12,321 bases of DNA. It comes from Verrucomicrobia bacterium UBA1731. Its GTDB lineage: Bacteria > Verrucomicrobiota > Kiritimatiellia > RFP12 > UBA1067. The notes beneath the pieces were generated by a model. The model had not been told where the DNA came from and did not search any database. It saw only the letters and a program-made list of their open reading frames with translations. Shown here in pieces: positions 1-5,572 of this stretch; positions within the stretch are counted from its first letter, which is position 1, and each line of letters begins with the position of its first letter. The translations under genes were made by a program, and so were the position numbers. Location of the stretch: assembly GCA_002317575.1 (NCBI GenBank), contig DCIH01000024.1, positions 1,666 through 13,986 on the forward strand, written 5' to 3'.

Positions 1-1117
1 TCAGGAGGAAGTTGCCGCATCCGCAGGCGGGGTCGAGGAACGTCAGCGCCGCCAGCCGGTCGTGGAACGCGGTCAGCTTCACGCGCTTGGACGGACCCGT
101 GATCAGGCGCAGGCGATCGAACTCTTCGCGGAGGCCCTCGAGGAAAAGCGGACGGATGACATTGAGGATGTTCTTTTCGGACGTGTAGTGCGCTCCGAGG
201 TCGTGCCGCGCGTCTTTGTCCATCACGCCCTGGAACATCGCCCCGAAAATGGCCGGCGAGATTTTCGCCCAGTCGAGCGCGCCGCATTCCAGCAGCGCCT
301 TGCGCATCGCCGCCGAAAACGCGGGCATGGGCAGCATCTCGCCGAAGAGGTTTCCGTTCACGTAGGGAAACGCGGCGACCGCCTCGTCACGGGTCGAGAG
401 CCGCTTTTCGGGCGGCGTGTTCAGGACCTGGAACAGTTCGGCGATCTTGCTGGCGAGATCGCTGCCGTCCTCGGCGGTGTGTTGGGCGATGAAGTTCGAG
501 AACTGGCCGGGCTTGAAGATGGTCGTGTCCTCGGCGAAGAGGCAGAAGAGGAGCCGGACGAGGTAGGTCTCCAGCTCGTGTCCCGAATAGCCGATGTCCT
601 TCAGCGCATCATGGAGCCGTGCCATCTTCTCGGCGGCTTGGCGGTTCACGGGGTCCTGCTCGCGCACCTCTTCCGACTCCGCGCCGATCATGAACCCGAA
701 GAGCGTGACGTACTTGCGCAGGTCGGACAGCTTGAACTCGGTGAGGGCGTTATCCTTGGCGAGGTCGTAGAAACGCCACCGCTGGAAGTCCGATACGACG
801 ATGACGCGCGGCAAAATCGACTGGTCGGGCAGGGCGCGCACATAGTCCATCGCCTGCGCGTACGCAACGTCGAGGTCTTTGCCCTTGGACTTCATTTCAA
901 TGAGGATGCGGCCTTGCCAAAAGCAGTCGACGTATCCCTGCGATCCGTCCGGGAACTTGACGCGATGCTCGAACGTCGCCTGCGCCACGGTGTCCACGCC
1001 GAACAGTTCGAAGAATTCCTTGAGAAACGACTGCGCCTGGCCCTTCTCGTCGTAAGCGGTTTTCCACCGCTTCGAGAACGCCGTCGCCGCCGCGCGGATT
1101 TCATTCCAGCTTTTCAT
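1..1117 (-). CDS. MmeI-like type IIG/IIL restriction-modification protein (3' end outside window)
   Basis: This is the first 372 residues of a single-chain enzyme that should combine an endonuclease with an S-adenosylmethionine-dependent adenine methyltransferase. The N-terminal part (about residues 1-150) carries the PD-(D/E)xK pattern D64, then nine residues, then E74-x-K76. This is the D-X9-ExK spacing known for MmeI. A helical spacer follows (about 150-300). The methyltransferase begins with GAHYTSE at 308-314 and motif I DPACGCGN at 362-369, where the window ends. Motif IV (NPPY) and the target-recognition domain are not visible. The ATG lies 8 nt after the rnc stop, with GAGG overlapping that stop as ribosome site, so it is probably cotranscribed with rnc. 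A stand-alone methyltransferase of a BREX or DISARM-type locus is an alternative, but the intact nuclease triad favours a restriction enzyme. The reading frame is open throughout. Confidence 0.85.
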   Translation of the reverse strand, partial: MKSWNEIRAAATAFSKRWKTAYDEKGQAQSFLKEFFELFGVDTVAQATFEHRVKFPDGSQGYVDCFWQGRILIEMKSKGKDLDVAYAQAMDYVRALPDQSILPRVIVVSDFQRWRFYDLAKDNALTEFKLSDLRKYVTLFGFMIGAESEEVREQDPVNRQAAEKMARLHDALKDIGYSGHELETYLVRLLFCLFAEDTTIFKPGQFSNFIAQHTAEDGSDLASKIAELFQVLNTPPEKRLSTRDEAVAAFPYVNGNLFGEMLPMPAFSAAMRKALLECGALDWAKISPAIFGAMFQGVMDKDARHDLGAHYTSEKNILNVIRPLFLEGLREEFDRLRLITGPSKRVKLTAFHDRLAALTFLDPACGCGNFLL

Positions 1118-1125
1118 CGTTCGCC

Positions 1126-1791
1126 TCACGCATCGAGCATTTCGAGGAGCGCGGCGGCGGCGGCGACTTCCGCCGCGCGCTGCGAGCCGGCCGTGGCCGT
1201 CGCTTCGCCCATGCCGGACACGCGCACCGTCACGGTCACCGTCGGCGCGTGCGCGGGGCCTTCCGACCTAACCACGACATACTCGGGCTTGCGCGGCGGA
1301 CGACGTGCCTGCGCGAGCACCTGCAGATACCCTTTCGGGTTCTCGCGCCATTCGTTGAGCTTTTCGTCGATGGGCAGATCGAGCTTTTCGAAAATCGCCT
1401 TGGCGGCGTCGAGGCCGCCGTCGAGCCACGCAGCCCCCATCACGGCCTCCATCGCGTCCGCCAGCGCCTTCGCGCGCGGTGCGATCGGCGCCGCGCCGGC
1501 GTTCTGCCTGAGGTGCGCGCGCAAACCGATGCGCTCGGCCGCGTCCGCCAACGCCGCGCCGGAAACGAGATGCGTGCGCCGCACGGTAAGCGGACCCTCG
1601 CGCTCCCACGGATAGGCCGAGAACACGGCGTCCGCGCTCAACAGGCCGAACACGGCGTCGCCCAGGAATTCCAGTCGCTGGTTGTCCTCCACGTCCGGAT
1701 GGTCCATGCGGCACGCCGGCGTGGTGAGCGCCGTCGCCAAAAGCGATGCGTCCGAGAACGCGTATCCGAGCTTTTCCTCCAGATCCGTCAT
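1126..1791 (-). CDS. rnc: Ribonuclease III
   Basis: This is a 221-residue double-stranded-RNA endonuclease that processes rRNA precursors and structured mRNAs in the cytoplasm, acting as a Mg2+-dependent dimer. The signature NQRLEFLGD is at 37-45 with catalytic E41 and D45. The second acidic pair D112 and E115 lies in ADAMEAVMGAAWLDGG, and E65 is also present. Position 38, Glu in the E. coli enzyme, is Gln here, a substitution I recall as common in alphaproteobacterial RNase III, so activity is expected. A C-terminal double-stranded-RNA-binding domain spans about 149-219, with KGYLQVLAQ, a GPAH motif and an Ala-rich final helix. Length is normal (E. coli 226). The ATG was chosen because it overlaps the nadK stop as ATGA and gives a full-length protein. 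The frame stays open further upstream, but that part is antisense-like coding shadow of nadK. Confidence 0.95.
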   Translation of the reverse strand: MTDLEEKLGYAFSDASLLATALTTPACRMDHPDVEDNQRLEFLGDAVFGLLSADAVFSAYPWEREGPLTVRRTHLVSGAALADAAERIGLRAHLRQNAGAAPIAPRAKALADAMEAVMGAAWLDGGLDAAKAIFEKLDLPIDEKLNEWRENPKGYLQVLAQARRPPRKPEYVVVRSEGPAHAPTVTVTVRVSGMGEATATAGSQRAAEVAAAAALLEMLDA

Positions 1792-2570
1792 CGCACCGAA
1801 CTCCCGCTCCAACCGAGCTTGCGCGCCAGCACCTTGTAAGGATTGTAGCCCTCCAGTTCCACAAGCGGCACCGTGGCGGCGGACTTGACGATTTCGACGG
1901 CGTCGCCGTCCGCCAGCGTTCCCGCAGGCGCGCCGTCGGCGAACACGGACAGCGGCGCGGCGTCGCCGCGACCGCGCGCGCGCACCACCACGCGCGCCGT
2001 GTCGCGCACCACGAGCGGACGCGACGAAAGCGCGTGCGGGCAGATCGGCGTCAAGACGAAGCTCTCCGATTCCGGCATCAGGATGGGTCCGCCCGCCGCC
2101 AGCGAATACGCCGTCGAACCCGTGGGCGTCGCCACCACCAGACCGTCCGCCGAGAACCGCGTCGCCGGCTTGCCGTCCACTTCCAGGTCCAGCGTCGCCA
2201 CGTGGCCGCTCACGCCGCGCGAGATGACGACTTCGTTGAGCGCGCGCGCGCCGCGCACCTCCAGCGCCGTGCGGCGCGACAACGTGAAGCGGCCCTCGGC
2301 CAGCGCCTTGAGCGCGTCGCCGAAACTGGGCTCCTCCACGGCCGACAGAAACCCGAGTGATCCCAGATTGAATCCCAGAAGCGGCACGCCCGGAAAACGG
2401 TGCACCGCCGCGAGCATCGTGCCGTCGCCGCCCAGCACCACCACGGCGTCGGGATTTTCCGGATCGACCGCCAGACCGCACTCCGCCGCTTCGGCGGAGA
2501 GCCGCGTCCGGGCCCCGGCCGCCGCCGCTTTCGCGGCGTTCTCGAAAAACGCTATTCTCTTGACGGTCAC
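1788..2570 (-). CDS. nadK: NAD kinase
   Basis: This 260-residue cytoplasmic enzyme phosphorylates NAD to NADP using ATP or polyphosphate. Family motifs are all present. VVVLGGDGTML has GGDGT at 47-51, for phosphate binding and catalysis. NLGSLGFLS starts at 68, LNE at 111-113 is the NAD-contacting motif, and ADGLVVATPTGSTAYSLAAGGP is at 141-162. Length fits short bacterial NAD kinases. Translation starts at a GTG that follows the upstream TonB-like stop after a single base. The gene's TGA overlaps the rnc ATG by 4 nt. Both junctions suggest coupled translation within the operon. A GC-rich perfect hairpin (2481-2499) lies inside the coding sequence over the stretch SAEAAEC and looks like a by-product of codon use. 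Confidence 0.95.
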   Translation of the reverse strand: MTVKRIAFFENAAKAAAAGARTRLSAEAAECGLAVDPENPDAVVVLGGDGTMLAAVHRFPGVPLLGFNLGSLGFLSAVEEPSFGDALKALAEGRFTLSRRTALEVRGARALNEVVISRGVSGHVATLDLEVDGKPATRFSADGLVVATPTGSTAYSLAAGGPILMPESESFVLTPICPHALSSRPLVVRDTARVVVRARGRGDAAPLSVFADGAPAGTLADGDAVEIVKSAATVPLVELEGYNPYKVLARKLGWSGSSVR

Positions 2571-2571
2571 G

Positions 2572-3456
2572 TCAGTCCCTCGTGGGTTTCATGCGAACGA
2601 TGATTTCGGAATGTTTGGCGAGAAACGCAGCCGACAGGCCCTGCACGGTCCCGACGCGCTTCGCCGCCGCCAGCACGGTCTGGTCCACGGTCGCGTCGCC
2701 CGACGAGACGTGGATGGAATAGGCGACCAGTCGCCCGCCGCCGCCGAACCGCACGAGCAGCTGCACCGGCTTGAGTCCGTCGTGCCATGTGAAACCCGTC
2801 CAGTTCTCGAAAAACGTGCGCTGGATGAGCGAGAAGCAGCGTTGCTCCTCGTTCGCGGCCAACTGGTTCGTCGCGCCGATGCGCGCGCCGTCCGCCAGCG
2901 CCTTCTTGAACTCCTCCGCCGTCAGGGGCTTGTCGCGGCTCGTGCCCTTGCCGCGCGGCAGGTTGTCCGGCGCGTCGGTCTTGCGCGGCTTCACCGCCAC
3001 GAGCTCGGCCTTCTTGAATTCCTTCTTCTCCGGTTTCTTGACCTCGGTCTTCTTCTGGTCGACGAGTTCGGCCTTCTTGAATTCCTTTTTCTCGGGCTTC
3101 TTCTTTTCGGGCTTTGGCTTTTCGACGATCTTTTCGACGGCGTCAAGCTTTTCCTCGGCCTTCGGAATCGGATCCGGCTTCACCGCCGGCGCCGGCTTCT
3201 GGACGGGCTTCGGCAGTTCCTTCGGCGGCGGATTGGGGTCGGGCTCCGGATCGTCCGGATCCTGCTCGGCCCACGGCGGCACCACCGTCATGTCGATCGG
3301 AATGATCGTCTCGTGCGGATGCAGACAGGATGTGATGAAGGACGTCGCGACGAACACGATCACGAGCGCCGCATGACAGAAGAAGGAAAGGGCAAGCGTG
3401 CGGAAATTGATCTCGCGCACGTCTCCTTCGGCTTCGTCCTGTCCATACCCGTACAT
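2572..3456 (-). CDS. TolA/TonB-like energy transducer protein
   Basis: This is a 294-residue protein expected to carry energy from the ExbB/ExbD-type motor across the periplasm to an outer-membrane partner. It has a short cytoplasmic start, one membrane helix at about 21-42, and a Pro/Lys/Glu-rich periplasmic linker at about 60-165. A C-terminal domain (about 178-294) resembles the TolA/TonB_2 fold, with the pattern IQRTFFENW, then VQLLVRFGGGGRLVAYSIHVSSGD, then VDQTVLAAAKRV. The linker contains an exact 13-residue repeat, KPEKKEFKKAELV, with 21-residue period. The helix ends in ITSC (41-44), which fits a relaxed lipobox, but the acidic N-terminus and the family's normal anchor make simple membrane anchoring more likely. 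It starts 6 nt after the exbD stop without a clear ribosome site, so coupling is likely. TolA and TonB cannot be separated here: no TonB-dependent receptor, tolB or pal is in view. Confidence 0.85.
   Translation of the reverse strand: MYGYGQDEAEGDVREINFRTLALSFFCHAALVIVFVATSFITSCLHPHETIIPIDMTVVPPWAEQDPDDPEPDPNPPPKELPKPVQKPAPAVKPDPIPKAEEKLDAVEKIVEKPKPEKKKPEKKEFKKAELVDQKKTEVKKPEKKEFKKAELVAVKPRKTDAPDNLPRGKGTSRDKPLTAEEFKKALADGARIGATNQLAANEEQRCFSLIQRTFFENWTGFTWHDGLKPVQLLVRFGGGGRLVAYSIHVSSGDATVDQTVLAAAKRVGTVQGLSAAFLAKHSEIIVRMKPTRD
2999..3102 (-). repeat. In-frame direct repeat in the TonB/TolA-like linker
   Basis: Two 41-bp copies (2999-3039 and 3062-3102, only a few mismatches) sit 63 bp apart in the Lys/Glu-rich linker. 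Each encodes the same 13 residues (KPEKKEFKKAELV), and the period is exactly 21 codons. Copy-number change would lengthen or shorten the periplasmic linker without breaking the frame. Confidence 0.85.
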
Positions 3457-3462
3457 CGACGT

Positions 3463-3870
3463 TTACTTGTCCACCGTCACCAGCGCCATGCGCCGGACCT
3501 TGCATTTGTACACGAGCTTCACCACGTTCATCACCATGCCGTAGTTGAGGCGCTCGTCGCCGCGCACCAGCACGGGCACGTCGGGATCCTCCGCGACCTT
3601 TTCCGACAGCATTTTTTCGAGCGCTTCGTCCGTCACGGGCTGGTTGTTGAAATAGGTCGCCGTCTGCGAAATGGTGATGACGTTCGCCTTGTTGTTCTTG
3701 TTCGGCAGCGCGTCGGCCTTCGCCTGCGGCAGCAGGATGGAGATGCCCTGCTCCAGCTTCGGCAGCGTGAGCATGAACGTCACCAGCAACAGGAAGGTGA
3801 GGTCGATCATGCTCGTCATGTCGATCGCCGCCTTGGACCGCTCGCCGCGTCTTCCCCTGCGTCTGCTCAT
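3463..3870 (-). CDS. exbD: ExbD/TolR-type biopolymer transport protein
   Basis: This is the 135-residue stator partner of the ExbB/TolQ channel. It has a basic cytoplasmic N-terminus (RRRGRRGERSK) and one membrane helix at about 21-37 in the family pattern MIDLTFLLLVTFML. D23 corresponds to the membrane aspartate that takes part in proton flow in ExbD/TolR. A periplasmic domain of about 95 residues follows. Length is typical of the family. The ATG at 3870 was chosen over an upstream in-frame codon at 3966 because GGAG-like purine runs precede it directly and the longer form would overlap most of the exbB C-terminus. It lies 34 nt after exbB. TolR is an equally fair name: the TolA-like domain of the next gene slightly favours a Tol-type system. 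Confidence 0.92.
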   Translation of the reverse strand: MSRRRGRRGERSKAAIDMTSMIDLTFLLLVTFMLTLPKLEQGISILLPQAKADALPNKNNKANVITISQTATYFNNQPVTDEALEKMLSEKVAEDPDVPVLVRGDERLNYGMVMNVVKLVYKCKVRRMALVTVDK

Positions 3871-3904
3871 CTCTCCGCTCCCCGTTGCGCCGCGCCGCTC
3901 GCGC

Positions 3905-4615
3905 TCATTTTCCCTGGAACTCCAGCGCGATGCGGCCGGCGAGGTCGTCGGTGAAGCCCTCAACATCGGCCGTCAGATCGCGAACGGACGCGGAAAGGCG
4001 CGCGTGCGCGATCACGCCCGGAATCGCCACCAGAAGGCCCACCACCGTCGTCACGAGCGCGGATGAGATTGCGGGCGCCATCGTGGCAATGTTGGCGGAA
4101 CCGGCGCTGCCGATGTCCGCGAACGCGTCCAGCACGCCCCACACCGTGCCGAGCAGACCGAGCATCGGCGCCAGCGCCACGATCGTGCCGATCACGCCCA
4201 TGCCGCGCTCGATCTTGATCTCCTCCTCGTCAAGCACGTGCTCGCAGAGCGCGCGCACGAGTTCCACTTCGTGGCGCGTGAGCACGGCGGCGCCGGCGCG
4301 CGCCGCCAGGGCGGAACGCGTGTCGGGCGTAAGCAGCTTGAGCAGGCGCTCGCAGGCGCCGGCGTAGATGTTCTCGACCGGCGAATGGTGGTTGGGGTGG
4401 CGCGCCAGATAATACTCGAGCACGTCCTGACCGGACATCACATCACGGCTGACGCGGCGCGTGAGCTGGCCCATGCGCGCGAGCTTGCTCCATTTCCCGA
4501 ACACCTGCCCGAGCATGACCAGGCTCGCACCGATCTGCACGAGCACGATCAACTTTCCCATGAAGCTCGAGATCAGGAACCCCTGCATGAGCGAATCCGC
4601 GAAAAACTCAACCAT
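3905..4615 (-). CDS. exbB: MotA/TolQ/ExbB family proton channel
   Basis: This 236-residue inner-membrane protein forms, with the ExbD-like protein, a channel that uses the proton gradient to move a TonB/TolA-type rod. Three membrane helices are seen at about 16-38, 140-163 and 183-205. The family core is clear: APMLGLLGTVWGVLDAF (149-165) and ISSALVTTVVGLLVAIPG (183-200). The region between helices 1 and 2 (about 40-138) is the cytoplasmic domain. The start is the ATG at 4615, six bases after a perfect AGGAGG. A TTG six bases further upstream overlaps that ribosome site and is rejected. The start overlaps the end of the upstream Cys-rich gene by 8 nt. It could equally be called TolQ. Confidence 0.94.
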   Translation of the reverse strand: MVEFFADSLMQGFLISSFMGKLIVLVQIGASLVMLGQVFGKWSKLARMGQLTRRVSRDVMSGQDVLEYYLARHPNHHSPVENIYAGACERLLKLLTPDTRSALAARAGAAVLTRHEVELVRALCEHVLDEEEIKIERGMGVIGTIVALAPMLGLLGTVWGVLDAFADIGSAGSANIATMAPAISSALVTTVVGLLVAIPGVIAHARLSASVRDLTADVEGFTDDLAGRIALEFQGK

Positions 4616-5039
4616 TTGCAACCTCCTCTTCGCAAAGTCTCACCGCCAGTTTCACCAGCTCGACGCACGGACGCTTCCGGTAGTATTCCGCCGTGCGCGC
4701 TTCGGGGACGCCGCCCGTCGTGGCGTGCGGATCCGACCCCGCCAGAATTTCGCGGCACACGATCGAACCGCATTCCCGTTTGAATTTTGCGCACACCGCC
4801 TGCACATGCGGATAGACCGCCGTCTTGTCCGGCCCGAATCTCATGCCCAACGCGAGCGCGGCGCCCGTCACCGCACCGCACGTTTCGCGCATGCGGCCGA
4901 CGCCGCCGCCGAGGCCTGCACTCACCTTCGCAGCCGTCTCCGCGTCCATGCCGAAATCTTCAGCGAACGCGCCGAACACCGCCTGCGAACAGCACATGCC
5001 GTCCCTGAAAAATCCTTCCGCCTTGTCCTGCCTGTCCAT
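4608..5039 (-). CDS. C_GCAxxG_C_C family Cys-rich protein
   Basis: This is a 143-residue soluble protein of the family named after its cysteine pattern (C_GCAxxG_C_C, PF09719-like). Eight cysteines are visible, at 16, 17, 54, 83, 90, 95, 125 and 136. Diagnostic stretches are CCSQAVFGAFAEDFG (16-30), GGGVGRMRETCGAVTGAAL (44-62) and ECGSIVCREIL (89-99). No signal peptide is seen. The family is usually described as a putative redox or metal-binding protein without a proven reaction, and I assign no enzyme activity. The ATG at 5039 was chosen; a TTG nine bases upstream is weaker. No Shine-Dalgarno is visible, but an extended -10 element lies 9 nt upstream, suggesting an almost leaderless transcript. 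It is the first gene of the minus-strand operon and its end overlaps exbB. Confidence 0.85.
   Translation of the reverse strand: MDRQDKAEGFFRDGMCCSQAVFGAFAEDFGMDAETAAKVSAGLGGGVGRMRETCGAVTGAALALGMRFGPDKTAVYPHVQAVCAKFKRECGSIVCREILAGSDPHATTGGVPEARTAEYYRKRPCVELVKLAVRLCEEEVANG
4621..4627 (-). promoter_or_regulatory. Shine-Dalgarno site of exbB
   Basis: AGGAGGT on the minus strand lies 5 nt upstream of the ATG at 4615. It sits inside the coding end of the preceding gene and fixes the exbB start, since the only other candidate, a TTG, overlaps this site. Confidence 0.8.
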
Positions 5040-5048
5040 GTTCCGCAA

Positions 5049-5057
5049 AGTATATCA
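5049..5057 (-). promoter_or_regulatory. Extended -10 promoter, near-leaderless, for the minus-strand operon
   Basis: Read on the minus strand this is TGATATACT, an extended -10 element (TGn plus TATACT). Nine bases separate it from the ATG at 5039, so transcription would begin about 3 nt before the start codon. No good TTGACA-like -35 is seen at 17 nt spacing, as is common for extended -10 promoters. Confidence 0.6.
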
Positions 5058-5064
5058 CGTTTCC

Positions 5065-5093
5065 CCGCGCCGCGTTTGCGTTCTGCGGCGCGG
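5065..5093. promoter_or_regulatory. Perfect 9-bp inverted repeat between divergent promoters, candidate operator
   Basis: CCGCGCCGC (5065-5073) and GCGGCGCGG (5085-5093) form a perfect inverted repeat around an 11-nt spacer. The half-sites are 20 bp apart, about two helical turns. It overlaps the places where -35 elements of both divergent promoters would lie, so a bound dimer could control both. In this GC-rich genome a chance repeat is possible. Confidence 0.45.
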
Positions 5094-5103
5094 TTGCTAT
5101 AAT
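5075..5103 (+). promoter_or_regulatory. Extended -10 promoter of the NifX-like gene, leaderless
   Basis: TGCTATAAT at 5095-5103 is a perfect extended -10. Only 7 nt separate it from the ATG at 5111, so the predicted transcription start falls at or one base before the start codon. A weak TTG-type -35 (TTGCGT, 5076-5081) lies 16 nt upstream. No Shine-Dalgarno exists, which agrees with a leaderless mRNA. Confidence 0.65.
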
Positions 5104-5110
5104 ATGCGCC

Positions 5111-5509
5111 ATGAACGCAACCATCGCCATTCCCCACGACAACGGACAGATCTTTCAGCACTTCGGCAAGTCCGCACAATTCAAAATCTATGCGATCGAA
5201 AACGACAAGGTCGTCTCTTCGACCATCGAAAACACCGACGGCGTCGGCCACGAAACGCTGGGCCTTTGGCTCGTCCAGCACGGCGTCGACGCCGTCATCT
5301 GCGGCAATGTCGGCCCTGGTGCGCAGGGCGCGCTGATGGCGGCCGGCATCGCGCTCCTGGCCGGCGTGGAAGGTCCTGCGGACGACGCCGTCGCGAAACT
5401 GGTCGCCGGCACGCTCGTCGCGGCGAACACGGCGAACTGCGGCCATCACCACGGCGCCGGCGGTTGCGGCGGCGGCTGCGGCCATTGTCCCGGCCACTGC
5501 CACCACTGA
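5111..5509 (+). CDS. NifX/NafY-type dinitrogenase Fe-Mo cofactor family protein with Cys/His-rich tail
   Basis: This 132-residue cytoplasmic protein belongs to the NifB-C-terminal/NifX/NafY family (Fe-Mo-Co domain, PF02579-like). Nitrogenase members bind iron-sulfur or iron-molybdenum clusters; most relatives, including those in non-fixing bacteria, have unknown roles. The domain covers about 1-105, with MNATIAIPHDNGQIFQHFGKS at the start, NTDGVGHETLGLWLVQHGVDAVICGNVGPGA in the middle and GI.LLAGVEGPADDAVAKLVAG at the end. Residues 110-132 form a tail with five Cys and seven His, a likely metal-binding segment. No nif gene is in the window, so a nitrogenase role is unsupported. It is a single-gene unit, divergent from the Cys-rich gene at 4608-5039 and convergent with the ABC permease. 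Translation appears leaderless. Confidence 0.88.
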   Translation: MNATIAIPHDNGQIFQHFGKSAQFKIYAIENDKVVSSTIENTDGVGHETLGLWLVQHGVDAVICGNVGPGAQGALMAAGIALLAGVEGPADDAVAKLVAGTLVAANTANCGHHHGAGGCGGGCGHCPGHCHH

Positions 5510-5541
5510 CTCCAAACCGCATCTGAGGCGCCCTGTCAGGA

Positions 5542-5563
5542 GAAGCGGCGAGGTCGCCGCTTC
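5542..5563. terminator. Hairpin between convergent genes, possible bidirectional terminator
   Basis: GAAGCGGCG (5542-5550), loop AGGT, and CGCCGCTTC (5555-5563) form a perfect 9-bp stem. It lies in the 63-nt gap between the convergent NifX-like and permease genes. No T-run follows on either strand, so intrinsic termination would be weak. It may instead act with Rho or protect 3' ends. Confidence 0.55.
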
Positions 5564-5572
5564 ACGCGTCCA

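Noticed and set aside
62..1615. Long plus-strand open frame of 517 codons
   Set aside because: It is antisense to the MmeI-like gene and rnc. The translation is Arg-rich and without family features, and the minus frames show clear catalytic motifs.
2481..2499. 8-bp perfect hairpin CTCCGCCG-CTT-CGGCGGAG
   Set aside because: It lies inside nadK over an Ala/Glu-rich stretch. Such short GC palindromes are expected from codon use here and nothing else supports a regulatory role.
1873..3954. Long plus-strand open frame of 693 codons
   Set aside because: It lies antisense to nadK, the TonB-like gene and exbD. Composition (Arg/His/Leu runs) is typical of a GC-rich shadow frame.
5111..5509. Nitrogen fixation locus
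   Set aside because: Only one NifX-like domain protein is present. No nifH, nifD, nifK, nifE, nifN or nifB is in the window, and the family is widespread in non-fixing bacteria.
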